Of a DNA stretch of 64,000 nt, positions 26,439-35,995 are shown one piece after another. Each line of letters starts with the position of its first letter. Position 1 is the first letter of the stretch. Below the pieces are notes generated by a model, which saw nothing but the letters and a program-made list of their open reading frames with translations, was not told where the DNA came from and did not search any database. Source of the DNA: Janthinobacterium sp. UMAB-56 (GTDB lineage Bacteria; Pseudomonadota; Gammaproteobacteria; Burkholderiales; Burkholderiaceae_D); the NCBI RefSeq assembly GCF_900095265.1, contig NZ_LT607660.1, positions 44,348 through 108,347 on the forward strand, read 5' to 3'. The position numbers and the translations under genes were made by a program.

Positions 26439-28229
26439 ATGGGTCAATACGTCGCGCCAATCCGGGATATGCAATTCGTTCTGCATGAGTTCCTGCAAGT
26501 GGAAGAAGAACTGAAGCAAATGCCGTCGTACGCCGACGTCGACGCAGACATCATCAACCAGGTGCTGGAAGAGGGTGGCAAATTTACTTCCGAAGTCTTG
26601 TTCCCGTTGAACCACTCCGGCGATCGCGAAGGCTGCCACCACGACCCGGTCACCAAAAGCGTGACCACGCCGAAAGGTTTCAAGGAAGCCTACAAGCAGT
26701 ATGTCGAAGGTGGTTGGGCGGCCTTGGCTTGCGATCCGGAATACGGCGGCCAGGGCTTGCCTGTCGTGCTGAACAACTCGTTCTATGAAATGCTGAACTC
26801 GTCGAACCAGGCCTGGTCCATGTACCCTGGCCTGTCGCACGGCGCCTACGAGTGCCTGAAGGAACACGGCACCGACCACCAGAAGGAAGTGTACCTGCCG
26901 AAACTGGTGTCGGGCGAATGGACGGGCACCATGTGCCTGACCGAACCGCATTGCGGCACCGACCTGGGCCTGCTGCGCTCGAAGGCGCTGCCTGAGGCAG
27001 ACGGTTCCTGGACCATTACCGGCAACAAGATCTTCATCTCGGCCGGCGAGCATGACATGGCGGAAAACATCCTGCACCTGGTGCTGGCCCGCGTGCCGGA
27101 CGCACCGGAAGGCTCGAAAGGCATCTCGCTGTTCCTGGTGCCGAAATTCCTGCCGAACGCGGACGGCACGGTCGGTGAGCGCAACCCGATCACCTGCGGC
27201 GCCATCGAAGAAAAAATGGGCATCCACGGCAACTCGACCTGCCAGATGAACCTGGACGGCGCAAAAGGCTGGATCATCGGCCAGCCGAACAAGGGCCTCA
27301 ACGCCATGTTCGTCTTCATGAACGCGGCCCGCCTGGGCGTGGGCATGCAGTCGCTGGGCCTGACGGAAATCGCTTACCAGAACGCGCTGATCTACGCCAA
27401 GGACCGCACGCAAATGCGCTCGCTGTCCGGCATCAAGAACCCGGAACTGCCAGCCGACCGCATCATCGTGCACCCTGACGTGCGCCGCATGCTGCTGACC
27501 GGTAAAGCCTACGCCGAAGGCGCGCGCGCTTTCACTTCCTACGTGGCGCTGCAGATCGACCGCGAACTGCACCACCCTGACGCCGACGTGCGCAAGGAAG
27601 CCGCCGACGAAGTGGCGCTGCTGACGCCCGTCATCAAGGCTTTCATCACCGACAACGCCTGGATCGCCACCTCGGACGCGATGCAAGTGTTCGGCGGCCA
27701 CGGCTACATCTCGGAATGGGGCATGGAGCAGTATGTGCGCGACGCGCGCATCAACATGATCTACGAAGGCACGAACACGATCCAGTCGCTGGACCTGCTG
27801 GGCCGCAAGATCCTCGGCGACAACGGCGCCAAGCTGCGCAAGTTCGGCGAAAAGATCAAGGCCTTCGTCGAAGACAACGGCACCGATGAAGCGATGAGCG
27901 AATTTGTCACCCCACTGGGCGACCTGGGCGACAAAGTCACCAAGCTGACCATGGAAATCGGCATGAAGGCCTTCCAGAATCCTGACGAAGTGGGCGCGGC
28001 ATGCGTGCCTTACCTGCGTGTCGTCGGCCACATGATCTACAGCTACCTGTTCGCGCAGATGGCCAAGATCGCCCTCGAAAAAGAGTCCAGCGGCGACAAG
28101 TTCTATACCGCCAAACTGGCTACCGCACGTTTCTACTTCGCCCGCTTGCAGCCTGAAACGGCAACCCTGATCCGTCAGGCGCGTTCCGGTTCGGCCAACC
28201 TGATGGCACTCGACGCAGACCTGTTCTAA
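26439..28229 (+). CDS. Acyl-CoA dehydrogenase, long (FadE-type, C-terminal extended)
   Basis: A 596-residue flavoenzyme catalysing the first step of fatty-acid beta-oxidation. The acyl-CoA dehydrogenase N, M and C domains occupy about 80-460, with MCLTEPHCGTDLG and KIFISAGEHDM in the FAD-binding region. The catalytic glutamate lies in MIYEGTNTIQ near 441. About 130 extra residues follow, as in Bacillus FadE (about 594 residues) and other long ACADs. The ATG at 26439 has CAGGAGA upstream. It heads a fadE-fadN-thioesterase-fadA-crotonase cluster, 14 bp before the next gene. Confidence 0.93.
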   Translation: MGQYVAPIRDMQFVLHEFLQVEEELKQMPSYADVDADIINQVLEEGGKFTSEVLFPLNHSGDREGCHHDPVTKSVTTPKGFKEAYKQYVEGGWAALACDPEYGGQGLPVVLNNSFYEMLNSSNQAWSMYPGLSHGAYECLKEHGTDHQKEVYLPKLVSGEWTGTMCLTEPHCGTDLGLLRSKALPEADGSWTITGNKIFISAGEHDMAENILHLVLARVPDAPEGSKGISLFLVPKFLPNADGTVGERNPITCGAIEEKMGIHGNSTCQMNLDGAKGWIIGQPNKGLNAMFVFMNAARLGVGMQSLGLTEIAYQNALIYAKDRTQMRSLSGIKNPELPADRIIVHPDVRRMLLTGKAYAEGARAFTSYVALQIDRELHHPDADVRKEAADEVALLTPVIKAFITDNAWIATSDAMQVFGGHGYISEWGMEQYVRDARINMIYEGTNTIQSLDLLGRKILGDNGAKLRKFGEKIKAFVEDNGTDEAMSEFVTPLGDLGDKVTKLTMEIGMKAFQNPDEVGAACVPYLRVVGHMIYSYLFAQMAKIALEKESSGDKFYTAKLATARFYFARLQPETATLIRQARSGSANLMALDADLF

Positions 28230-28243
28230 GACTTGAGGAAAAT

Positions 28244-30643
28244 ATGACCAATTTCATCGTTAAAAAAGTAGCCGTCCTCGGCGCCGGCGTGATGGGCGCG
28301 CAGATCGCCGCCCATTGCATCAACGCGAAAGTGCCGGTCGTGCTGTTCGACCTGCCGGCCAAGGAAGGCCCGAAGAATGGCATCGTGCTGCGCGCCATCG
28401 AGAACCTGAAAAAACTGTCGCCTGCGCCGCTGGGCAACAAGGATGACGCCGCGCTGATCCAGGTGGCTAACTACGAAGACAACCTGGACCTGCTGGCCGG
28501 TTGCGACCTGATCATCGAAGCCATCGCCGAGCGCATGGACTGGAAACACGACCTGTATCAAAAGGTCGCACCACATATCGGCCCGAACGCGATCTTCGCC
28601 TCGAACACTTCGGGCCTGTCGATCACCAAGCTGGCCGAAGGCTTCGACGCCGACCTGAAATCGCGCTATTGCGGCGTGCACTTCTTCAACCCGCCGCGCT
28701 ATATGCACCTGGTCGAAATCATCCCGACCGCGTTCACCAAGCCTGAAATCGCCGACCAGCTGGAAGGCTTCCTGACCACCACCCTGGGCAAGGGCGTCGT
28801 GCGCGCCAAGGATACGCCGAACTTCATCGCCAACCGCGTTGGCGTGTTCGGTATCCTGGCCATCGTGCACGAAGCCGAGAAATTCGGCCTGTCCGTGGAC
28901 GTCGTCGACGACCTGACGGGCTCCAAGCTGGGCCGCGCCAAGTCGGGCACCTTCCGCACGGCGGACGTGGTTGGCCTGGACACCATGGGCCATGTGATCA
29001 AGACCATGCAGGACTACCTGCCGAACGATCCGTTCGCCGCCGTCTACAAGACGCCGGCCGTGCTGGCGCAACTGGTGGAAAAAGGCGCGCTGGGCCAGAA
29101 GAGCGGCGCGGGCTTCTACAAGAAGGTCGGCAAGGAAATTCAACGCCTCGATTTCGCCACCGGTGAATACGTGGCCGGCGGCGCCAAGGCTGCCGACATC
29201 ATCGCCCGCATCCTGAAAGAAAAGGATCCGGTCAAGAAGATGAAGGCGCTGCGCGAATCGACCAACCCGCAAGGCCAGTTCCTGTGGGCGATCTTCCGCG
29301 ACGCTTTCCATTACATCGCCATCCATCTGGACACCGTGGCCGATAATGCGCGCGACATCGACTTCGCCATGCGCTGGGGCTTCGGTTGGAACGTCGGTCC
29401 GTTTGAAACGTGGCAGGCATCGAACTGGCTGCAAGTGGCCAACTGGGTCAAGGAAGACATCGACGCCGGCCAGGCGCTGTGCAATGCGCCCTTGCCAGCA
29501 TGGGTATTCGAAGGTCCGGTCGCTGAAAAAGGCGGCGTGCACACGCCGGAAGGTTCTTACTCGGCCGTGTCGAACAGCTTCGTGCCCCGTTCGAGCCTGG
29601 CCGTGTATGACCGCCAGCCATTCCGCGCGCCCGTCCTGGGCAGCGGCGCCATCGACGGCAAGACTGCTGGCACCACCGTCTTCGAAGACGAATCCGTGCG
29701 CGTCTGGCATACGGGCGACGACGTCCTGATCATCTCGTTCAAGACCAAGATGCACGTGATCGGTGAAGGCGTGATTAATGGCCTGAAACTGGCACTGGCC
29801 GAAGCTGAGAAAAACTTCAAGGGTCTGGTGATCTGGCACGCCGACGCAGCCGAAGGCGGTGCCTTCTCGGCCGGCGCCGACCTGCAATCGGCCCTGCCGG
29901 CCTTCATGCAAGGCGGCGTGAAAGCTGTCGATCCTATCATCGCCGAACTGCAGAACACCTTCATGTCGCTGAAATACGCGAACGTGCCGGTGATCGCCGC
30001 AGTCGCTGGCCTGGCACTGGGCGGCGGTTGTGAGCTGGCGCTGCATTCCTCGAAGCGCGTGGCCTCGATCGAGTCGTATATCGGCCTGGTGGAAGTGGGC
30101 GTCGGCCTGATTCCTGCCGGCGGCGGCTTGAAGGAAGCGGCGCAGCGCGCCTACAAGGAAGCCAAGGGCAACGACATCCTGCAATTCCTGAAAACGGGCT
30201 TCACCAATGCGGCTACCGCCAACGTGTCGAAATCGGCGCTGGAAGCTAAAAAAATGGGCTACCTGAAGGAAGACGACGTGATCGTGTTCAACGCCTATGA
30301 GCTGCTGCACGTGGCCAAGGTCGAAGCGCGCGCCATGTTCGACGCCGGTTTCCGTCCGCAACTGCCTTCGCTGATCCAGGTGACAGGCCGTTACGGCTGG
30401 GGCACCATCAAGGCGCAGCTGGTCAATATGCGCGACGGCGGCTTCATTTCGGCGCACGATTTCAAGCTGGGCGAGATGATCGCCGAGATCGTATCGGGCG
30501 GTGACGTGGACCAGGGCAGTTTCGTCAGCGAGCAGTGGCTGCTGGATATGGAACGCAAGGCATTCCTGGAGCTGTTGAACCATCCGAAAACCCAGGAACG
30601 GATCATGGGCATGATGCAGACCGGTAAGCCGGTACGTAACTAA
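28244..30643 (+). CDS. 3-hydroxyacyl-CoA dehydrogenase/enoyl-CoA hydratase fusion, FadN type
   Basis: A 799-residue bifunctional beta-oxidation enzyme. The NAD-binding motif GAGVMG is at 13-18, and the dehydrogenase active-site region GVHFFNPP is near 145. The two dehydrogenase domains come first and the crotonase domain (about 490-690, GGAFSAGADL, LALGGGCELAL) is at the C-terminus. This order is opposite to E. coli FadB and the same as Bacillus FadN. It probably forms a complex or sequence with the thiolase downstream. Confidence 0.92.
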   Translation: MTNFIVKKVAVLGAGVMGAQIAAHCINAKVPVVLFDLPAKEGPKNGIVLRAIENLKKLSPAPLGNKDDAALIQVANYEDNLDLLAGCDLIIEAIAERMDWKHDLYQKVAPHIGPNAIFASNTSGLSITKLAEGFDADLKSRYCGVHFFNPPRYMHLVEIIPTAFTKPEIADQLEGFLTTTLGKGVVRAKDTPNFIANRVGVFGILAIVHEAEKFGLSVDVVDDLTGSKLGRAKSGTFRTADVVGLDTMGHVIKTMQDYLPNDPFAAVYKTPAVLAQLVEKGALGQKSGAGFYKKVGKEIQRLDFATGEYVAGGAKAADIIARILKEKDPVKKMKALRESTNPQGQFLWAIFRDAFHYIAIHLDTVADNARDIDFAMRWGFGWNVGPFETWQASNWLQVANWVKEDIDAGQALCNAPLPAWVFEGPVAEKGGVHTPEGSYSAVSNSFVPRSSLAVYDRQPFRAPVLGSGAIDGKTAGTTVFEDESVRVWHTGDDVLIISFKTKMHVIGEGVINGLKLALAEAEKNFKGLVIWHADAAEGGAFSAGADLQSALPAFMQGGVKAVDPIIAELQNTFMSLKYANVPVIAAVAGLALGGGCELALHSSKRVASIESYIGLVEVGVGLIPAGGGLKEAAQRAYKEAKGNDILQFLKTGFTNAATANVSKSALEAKKMGYLKEDDVIVFNAYELLHVAKVEARAMFDAGFRPQLPSLIQVTGRYGWGTIKAQLVNMRDGGFISAHDFKLGEMIAEIVSGGDVDQGSFVSEQWLLDMERKAFLELLNHPKTQERIMGMMQTGKPVRN

Positions 30644-30654
30644 GCCTGACGTCG

Positions 30655-31152
30655 ATGACGATCCTGTCGTTGGTATTTAAAGTATTGCTGCGCGTGAGGC
30701 CAAGCATGGTGTATGACCGTATCAAACAACAGATGATGGACACCTTGCCCTTCGTGCGGCTGCTGGGGATCAGCATCGACGACATCGGCGCCGGCACCTC
30801 GAAGGTGTCGATGCCGGAAGATCCAAAACTGAATAATCACCTGGGCACGCAGCACGCGGGCGCCTTGTTTACCCTGGCCGAAACGGCTTCAGGCGCGGCC
30901 ATGGCTGGCGGCTTCGCCGAGCTGATACTGGGCTTGCGCCCGGTGGCCAAGGAGTCGCGTATCGCCTACCAGAAGCTGGCCCGGGGCGCGACGCGCGCCG
31001 AAGGCCGGGTACCGGGCGACCTGGCTGCCTTGAAGGCGCAGCTGGCGCAGGATGGCAAGGTGGCGTTTCCCGTGGAAGTCGACATTGTCGACTCCGAAGG
31101 CACGCTGGCGGCACAGGTGACGGTGGACTGGTATTTGTCGCAGAAGCGCTAA
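30655..31152 (+). CDS. Hotdog-fold thioesterase (PaaI/DUF4442 type)
   Basis: A 165-residue hotdog-fold protein with the conserved segment NNHLGTQHAGALFTLAETASG (thioesterase core around 62-82, described in two parts: NNHLGTQHAG then ALFTLAETASG). It would release free acids from acyl-CoA, perhaps relieving CoA trapping during beta-oxidation. It starts 11 bp after the fadN-type gene and lies before the thiolase gene, an insertion relative to the Bacillus fadNAE order. The start is uncertain: ATG at 30655 or at 30706 (MVYDRIKQQ). Confidence 0.8.
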   Translation: MTILSLVFKVLLRVRPSMVYDRIKQQMMDTLPFVRLLGISIDDIGAGTSKVSMPEDPKLNNHLGTQHAGALFTLAETASGAAMAGGFAELILGLRPVAKESRIAYQKLARGATRAEGRVPGDLAALKAQLAQDGKVAFPVEVDIVDSEGTLAAQVTVDWYLSQKR

Positions 31153-31220
31153 GCGGCAACCAGACCACCTCGGACATTCGACAGAACACGAACCTCGTTC
31201 AACATCTTTGAAAGAACAAA

Positions 31221-32417
31221 ATGAGCAAACAACTTCAAGACGCGTACATCGTCTCTGCAACCCGCACCCCGATCGGCAAGGCGCCGCGCGGCATGTTCAG
31301 AAACACCCGCCCGGACGACCTGCTGGTGCGCGTGCTGCAATCGGCACTGGCGCAAGCGCCTGGCCTCGACCCGGCATTGATCACCGATGCCATCATCGGC
31401 TGCTCGTTCCCGGAAGCGGAGCAAGGCTTCAATATCGCGCGTAACTCGGTGCTGCTGGCCGGCTTGCCGAAAACCGTGGGCGGCGTCACCGTCAACCGCT
31501 ATTGCGCCTCGGGTATCACGGCCATTGCCATGGCGGCAGACCGCATCCGCGTGGGCGAAGCCGACGTGATGATCGCCGGCGGCATCGAATCGATGTCGAT
31601 GGTGCCGATGATGGGCCACCATCCTTCGATGAACCTGGACATGTTCAGCGATGAAAACATCGGCATGGCCTACGGCATGGGCCTGACGGCCGAGAAAGTG
31701 GCGCAGCAATGGAAAGTGTCGCGCGAACAGCAGGACGCGTTCTCGGTCGAATCGCACCGCCGCGCCATCGCCGCGCAGCAAGCCGGTTTCTTCAAGGCGG
31801 AAACGACGCCAGTCGAAATCATCACGCGCACGCCGAACCTGGCTACCGGCCAGGTTGATGTGACGCGCCGCACCGTCGACACCGACGAAGGCGCGCGCGC
31901 CGATTCGTCGATGGAGTCGCTGGCCAAACTCAAGCCCGTGTTTGCTGCCAAGGGTTCCGTCACTGCCGCCAACAGCTCGCAGATGTCCGATGGCGCCGGC
32001 GCGCTGTTGATCGTCAGCGAAAAAATCCTGCGCGAACATAACCTGACCCCGCTGGCGAAATTCTCCTCGTTCGCCGTGCGCGGCGTACCGCCGGAAATCA
32101 TGGGCATCGGTCCGAAATTCGCCATTCCTGCAGCGTGCGCCGCCGCCGGCATCACGCAAGACCAGCTGGACTGGATCGAGCTGAACGAAGCGTTTGCCGC
32201 ACAGGCGCTGGCCGTCATCGGCGACCTGGGCCTGGACCCGGCAAAAGTGAATCCGATGGGCGGCGCAATCGCCCTGGGCCACCCGCTGGGCGCCACCGGC
32301 GCCATCCGCGCGGCCACCGTGATCCACGCACTGCAGCGCACCAAGCAGAAGTACGGCATGGTCACGATGTGCGTCGGCGCCGGCATGGGCGCAGCCGGTA
32401 TCTTTGAACGTGTATAA
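31221..32417 (+). CDS. fadA: Acetyl-CoA C-acyltransferase (3-ketoacyl-CoA thiolase)
   Basis: A 398-residue thiolase closing the beta-oxidation cycle. The nucleophilic cysteine is Cys95 in VNRYCASG, the catalytic His is His354 in GGAIALGHPLG, and the second cysteine is Cys384 in MCVGAGMGAAG. All key residues and normal length are present. It lies 68 bp after the thioesterase gene and is followed by a terminator-like hairpin. Confidence 0.95.
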   Translation: MSKQLQDAYIVSATRTPIGKAPRGMFRNTRPDDLLVRVLQSALAQAPGLDPALITDAIIGCSFPEAEQGFNIARNSVLLAGLPKTVGGVTVNRYCASGITAIAMAADRIRVGEADVMIAGGIESMSMVPMMGHHPSMNLDMFSDENIGMAYGMGLTAEKVAQQWKVSREQQDAFSVESHRRAIAAQQAGFFKAETTPVEIITRTPNLATGQVDVTRRTVDTDEGARADSSMESLAKLKPVFAAKGSVTAANSSQMSDGAGALLIVSEKILREHNLTPLAKFSSFAVRGVPPEIMGIGPKFAIPAACAAAGITQDQLDWIELNEAFAAQALAVIGDLGLDPAKVNPMGGAIALGHPLGATGAIRAATVIHALQRTKQKYGMVTMCVGAGMGAAGIFERV

Positions 32418-32443
32418 GTCTGGCTGAGTAAAGCAATACAACA

Positions 32444-32481
32444 GGGCGCTGCGGGATTACCCCGGCGCCCTTTATCTTTTT
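32444..32481 (+). terminator. Terminator-like hairpin between fadA and the crotonase gene
   Basis: GGGCGC (32444-32449) pairs with GCGCCC (32465-32470) around an inner CGGG/CCCG stem, followed by TTTATCTTTTT. The T-rich end is adjacent to the GGAGACGAC ribosome-binding site of the next gene, so read-through may be needed for its expression from the same promoter. Confidence 0.75.
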
Positions 32482-32490
32482 GGAGACGAC

Positions 32491-33270
32491 ATGGATATTT
32501 TGTGCAGCAAGAGCGAGGGCATCCTCACCCTGGAATTCAATCGTCTGGAGCGCAAGAATGCGATCACGGGCGCCATGTATCAGACCCTGGCCGATGCGCT
32601 GGTGGCGGCAGAGACGGACGATGCCGTGCGCGCCATCCTGATCTGCGGCAAGCGCGAGATTTTCACGGCCGGCAACGACCTCGATGACTTCATGAAGACG
32701 GCGCGCCCGAAGGATGGCTCGCTCGACCATGACCGCCCCGTGTTCCAGTTCATGCGCGCCCTGTACGGCAGCAGCAAGCCCGTGGTGGCTGCCGTCTCCG
32801 GCCCGGCCATCGGTATCGGCACCACCTTGCTGATGCACTGCGATCTGGTCTACGCGGCCGACAACGCCAGCTTTTCGATGCCGTTCACGCAGCTTGGCCT
32901 GTGCCCGGAATTCGGTTCCAGCCTGCTGCTCACGCAACTGGCCGGCTACCCGCGCGCGGCGGAAAAGCTGATGCTGGGCGAGTCCTTCCCGGCACAGGAA
33001 GCGTTGGAAATGGGCCTGGTGTCCAAGGTCGTGCCCCTGTACGACTTGATGACGTTCGCGCAAGGCCAGGCGGCCAAGCTGGTGGCCTTGCCTGCCGCCT
33101 CCATCCGCGCCACCAAGCGCCTGATGAAGCAAAGCCGCATGGAGCCGATGAAAACGGCCATCGCCGAGGAAAATAAACTGTTCAGCGCCATGCTGGGCGG
33201 CGCCGAAGCGAAGGAAGCGTTTACGGCCTTCTTTGAAAAGCGCAAGCCGGACTTCAAGAAGTTTGCCTAA
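32491..33270 (+). CDS. Enoyl-CoA hydratase/isomerase family protein
   Basis: A 259-residue crotonase. The oxyanion-hole segments are IFTAGNDLDDF (about 56-66) and AVSGPAIGIGTTLL (about 98-111), and the region of the catalytic acid is MPFTQLGLCPEFGSS. The C-terminal tail is typical of the enoyl-CoA isomerase branch. It lies downstream of the thiolase gene after a hairpin, so it probably assists beta-oxidation of unsaturated fatty acids. Exact activity (hydratase or delta-isomerase) is not decided by sequence. Confidence 0.88.
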   Translation: MDILCSKSEGILTLEFNRLERKNAITGAMYQTLADALVAAETDDAVRAILICGKREIFTAGNDLDDFMKTARPKDGSLDHDRPVFQFMRALYGSSKPVVAAVSGPAIGIGTTLLMHCDLVYAADNASFSMPFTQLGLCPEFGSSLLLTQLAGYPRAAEKLMLGESFPAQEALEMGLVSKVVPLYDLMTFAQGQAAKLVALPAASIRATKRLMKQSRMEPMKTAIAEENKLFSAMLGGAEAKEAFTAFFEKRKPDFKKFA

Positions 33271-33323
33271 GCTGAGTGCCGATGGATGCTCAGTCTGACT
33301 TCTATTTTAGTGTGACAAAGTGA

Positions 33324-34226
33324 TCATTCCAATTTGGCGTTGCTGAACAGCTCAATAGTCCAGTCGGTGAACGCTCGCATCGCCGGGGACAGAAAGCGGT
33401 GATGAGGGTAGAGTAGTGAGACCGGTACCGGTGCTGGCCGCCTGTCGGCCAGCACCTCGACCAAACCCCCTGCCTGCAAATGGTCGGTCACCAGGATCTC
33501 GGCCAGCTGCATCAAGCCGTGGCCATCGAGGCCCAGCTTGATGTACAGCCCGGTCTCGTTGACCGCTACCGTGCCCGGCACCGGGACGGCAATGCGGATG
33601 CCCTCCTCGACGAAATGCAGATCGCTCCCCCGCCGCGCGGTGCTGGAAAAGTAGTGGACCGCCCGGTGTCCTTGCAAATCCTCCAGGACCTCGGGAACAC
33701 CCAGTTCGGCCAGGTAGGAAGGCGCTGCGCAGGTGATCCAGCGCAGCGCGCCCAAGCGGCGCGCGACCAGCGTCGAGTCATCGAGGCTACCGGTGCGGAT
33801 GACGCAATCGACACCTTCCTGTATCAAGTCCACCTGGCGATCATTGATGCCGATCATCAGGTAGATGTCCGGGTAGCGCTGCTGGAATTGCCGCAACCGC
33901 GGCAGGATCACGGCATGGGCAATGCCGCCCGGCATATCCACGCGCAATCGTCCTTGCGGGCGCTCGCCCGGGCCTTGCAGGCTGGCTTCGGTGTCGGCTA
34001 TCAGGTCAAGTATTTCGCGGCAGCGGTGGAAGTAGCGCTCGCCTTCCGGTGTCAGGCTGAGGTTTCTGGTGGAACGATTCAGCAAGCGTGTCTGCAAATG
34101 TTTTTCCAGCCGCTTGATGATGCCGGTGACCGACGATGCCGGCAAGCCCAGGGTCTCTGCTGCGCGCACAAAACTCCTGCTCTCGACCACGCGAAGAAAT
34201 ACCTGCATTGCTTGTACGCGATCCAT
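33324..34226 (-). CDS. LysR family transcriptional regulator
   Basis: A 300-residue LysR regulator. The winged HTH is at 1-60 (MQVFLRVVESRSFVRAAETLG, core of the HTH described as FVRAAETLGLPASSVTG), and the substrate-binding domain is of the CrgA-like type (GRLRVDMPGGIAHAVILPRL, its opening in part). Start ATG at 34226 gives the standard MDRVQAM N-terminus. It is divergent from the amidohydrolase gene (148-bp gap), which is its most likely target. Confidence 0.88.
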   Translation of the reverse strand: MDRVQAMQVFLRVVESRSFVRAAETLGLPASSVTGIIKRLEKHLQTRLLNRSTRNLSLTPEGERYFHRCREILDLIADTEASLQGPGERPQGRLRVDMPGGIAHAVILPRLRQFQQRYPDIYLMIGINDRQVDLIQEGVDCVIRTGSLDDSTLVARRLGALRWITCAAPSYLAELGVPEVLEDLQGHRAVHYFSSTARRGSDLHFVEEGIRIAVPVPGTVAVNETGLYIKLGLDGHGLMQLAEILVTDHLQAGGLVEVLADRRPAPVPVSLLYPHHRFLSPAMRAFTDWTIELFSNAKLE

Positions 34227-34374
34227 GTCTTGTCCGTATGGCGGTAAAGGAAACGGCACTATAACCCAACATTGTTCGGTTTTTCTGCATGGTGAAAACC
34301 TCCCTGCCTGCTTTTTCTGCGTGCTTGCCTGCACTAGACTGGGTGCAACTCATTACCGATAGCAGGAATCAATC

Positions 34375-35772
34375 ATGCGTGAACAAGACCCTCAATTGCA
34401 GGCGCTGCTTGCGCCGCTGGCCACAGCCCCACACAAGATGTTGATTCGAGGCGCCACGATCATCAGCATGGATGGCAATGTTGGTAATTTGCCCAAGGGC
34501 GATATCCTGATTGCCGATGGCGCCATTGCCGCCATCGGCTTGCACCTGGAGGCTGACGGTGCCGAAGTGATCGATGCCGCAGAGATGATTGCCATTCCGG
34601 GCATGGTCGATACCCATCGCCATTCCTGGGAAGGCCAGCTGCGCCGCATCAACCCCAATGCGGCTACGCTCGAGGACTATTGCAACGCCACGCATTTCTC
34701 GTTTGCCAAATACTACCGACCGCGCGACATCTACGTGGGCAATTTGCTCACGGCCTTGGGCTGCATCGATGCCGGCATCACGACCGTGATCGACAACTCC
34801 CACAACAGCCGCACGGCTGAGCATTCCGATGCAGCCGTCGAAGCGCTGCTCGATACCGGCATCCGCGCCGTGCACGCCGTCGGCGCGCCCGTAGCGGGCG
34901 ACTGGGATAAGGCGCATTGGCCAGGCAACCTGGCTCGCCTGCAAGCCAAGTATTTCAGCAATCCTGACAGCCTGGTGACACTGGCCATGATGGCGCAGCT
35001 GGAACCTGACCAGTGGGCCATCGCACGAGCACTGGGTATTCCCATCGTGACCGAGTTTTTTGGCGGTGGCATGGCAGCCGAGCTCGAAGGCCTGCACCGG
35101 CAGGGGTTGCTCGGCAACGACAATATCTTCAACCACTGCACCTGTCTGCCGGAATCGGGCTGGAAAATCTTGCGCGAGGCAGGCGTGCGCGTCAATGTAT
35201 GCCCGCGCTCGGATGCCCACTACGGTATCGAGGATGGCATGAACGCCTGGCAGGCAGCGTTTCAGCACGGCATACGTCCTGGCCTGAGTGTCGACAACGA
35301 GACTTCGTATAGTGGCGACATGTTCATGGAAATGCGCGTGGCGTTCTACCTGCAAAGGGTCATGGGACATACCCAGCGCTTGCATGGGCATCACCACGTG
35401 GCGGCGCCCACCGATGCGTTCCGCTTGCTGGAGGCTGCCACGATTGACGGCGCCGCTTGTGCCGGGTTGGAACAACGCATCGGCAGCTTGAGCCCAGGCA
35501 AGCAGGCCGACCTGGTACTGATACGCACCGGCGACCTCAACCTGTACCCGGTCAACAACGCCATCGGTACCGTAGTGCACGCGGCAGAGCGCAGCAATAT
35601 CGATACCGTCATCATCGAAGGGCGCGTGCGCAAACGCGGTGGCGTCGTGCTGGGCGTGGACCAGGAAAAGCTGCGCGCCGCGATCGACGAATCCTGCTTT
35701 CACCTGTTCAGTGCCGCCGCTTACCAGCCCGATTTGTTTGGGGTATCGTTCGCACCGATCCACCATGCGTAA
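34375..35772 (+). CDS. Amidohydrolase family protein (TRZ/ATZ-like deaminase)
   Basis: A 465-residue metal-dependent hydrolase related to cytosine/atrazine deaminases. The first metal motif is VDTHRHSWEG (HxH, near 79-88), another histidine is in NHCTCLPESG, and a C-terminal region resembles GLSVDNETSYSGDMF (Asp). The usual histidine of the middle strand (in many members VHxxE) seems replaced in IPIVTEFFGGGM, so the metal site may be atypical. The small composite domain is made of the N- and C-terminal beta segments. Substrate unknown. Regulation by the divergent LysR is likely. Confidence 0.82.
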   Translation: MREQDPQLQALLAPLATAPHKMLIRGATIISMDGNVGNLPKGDILIADGAIAAIGLHLEADGAEVIDAAEMIAIPGMVDTHRHSWEGQLRRINPNAATLEDYCNATHFSFAKYYRPRDIYVGNLLTALGCIDAGITTVIDNSHNSRTAEHSDAAVEALLDTGIRAVHAVGAPVAGDWDKAHWPGNLARLQAKYFSNPDSLVTLAMMAQLEPDQWAIARALGIPIVTEFFGGGMAAELEGLHRQGLLGNDNIFNHCTCLPESGWKILREAGVRVNVCPRSDAHYGIEDGMNAWQAAFQHGIRPGLSVDNETSYSGDMFMEMRVAFYLQRVMGHTQRLHGHHHVAAPTDAFRLLEAATIDGAACAGLEQRIGSLSPGKQADLVLIRTGDLNLYPVNNAIGTVVHAAERSNIDTVIIEGRVRKRGGVVLGVDQEKLRAAIDESCFHLFSAAAYQPDLFGVSFAPIHHA

Positions 35773-35995
35773 GCAGCGCCGGATGAACGCGCTACTGTTC
35801 TCCCTCCCTCGAACATCAGCGAATATTTGTCGATGTCATCGGCGGACCCTCCTGCGACCTGTTGTTATGTACCAGCGCGCGAGTGGGCCTGTCCACGCCC
35901 ACCGATGCAGACGGTGCCCTGCTTGCGATGAACGTGCCAGGGATAAACGGGATGCCCGAGTCCTGTTTTGCTGGCTAAGAGCGGATGGAGTTCGT
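35773..35995. other. Intergenic sequence with a start-less reading frame
   Basis: 223 bp downstream of the amidohydrolase. One plus-strand frame is open to a stop at about 35978 and reads like a protein end (VDVIGGPSCDLLLCT, then NVPGINGMPESCFAG), but it has no start codon and I do not recognise it. It could be a gene remnant. The whole stretch to 36720 is less GC-rich and less tightly packed than its surroundings. Confidence 0.3.

Noticed and set aside
28226..30583. Long open frame antisense to the fadN-type gene (about 785 codons)
   Set aside because: Same reason. Residue composition is typical of antisense translation (rich in Gln, His, Arg, Val, Phe), with no homology.
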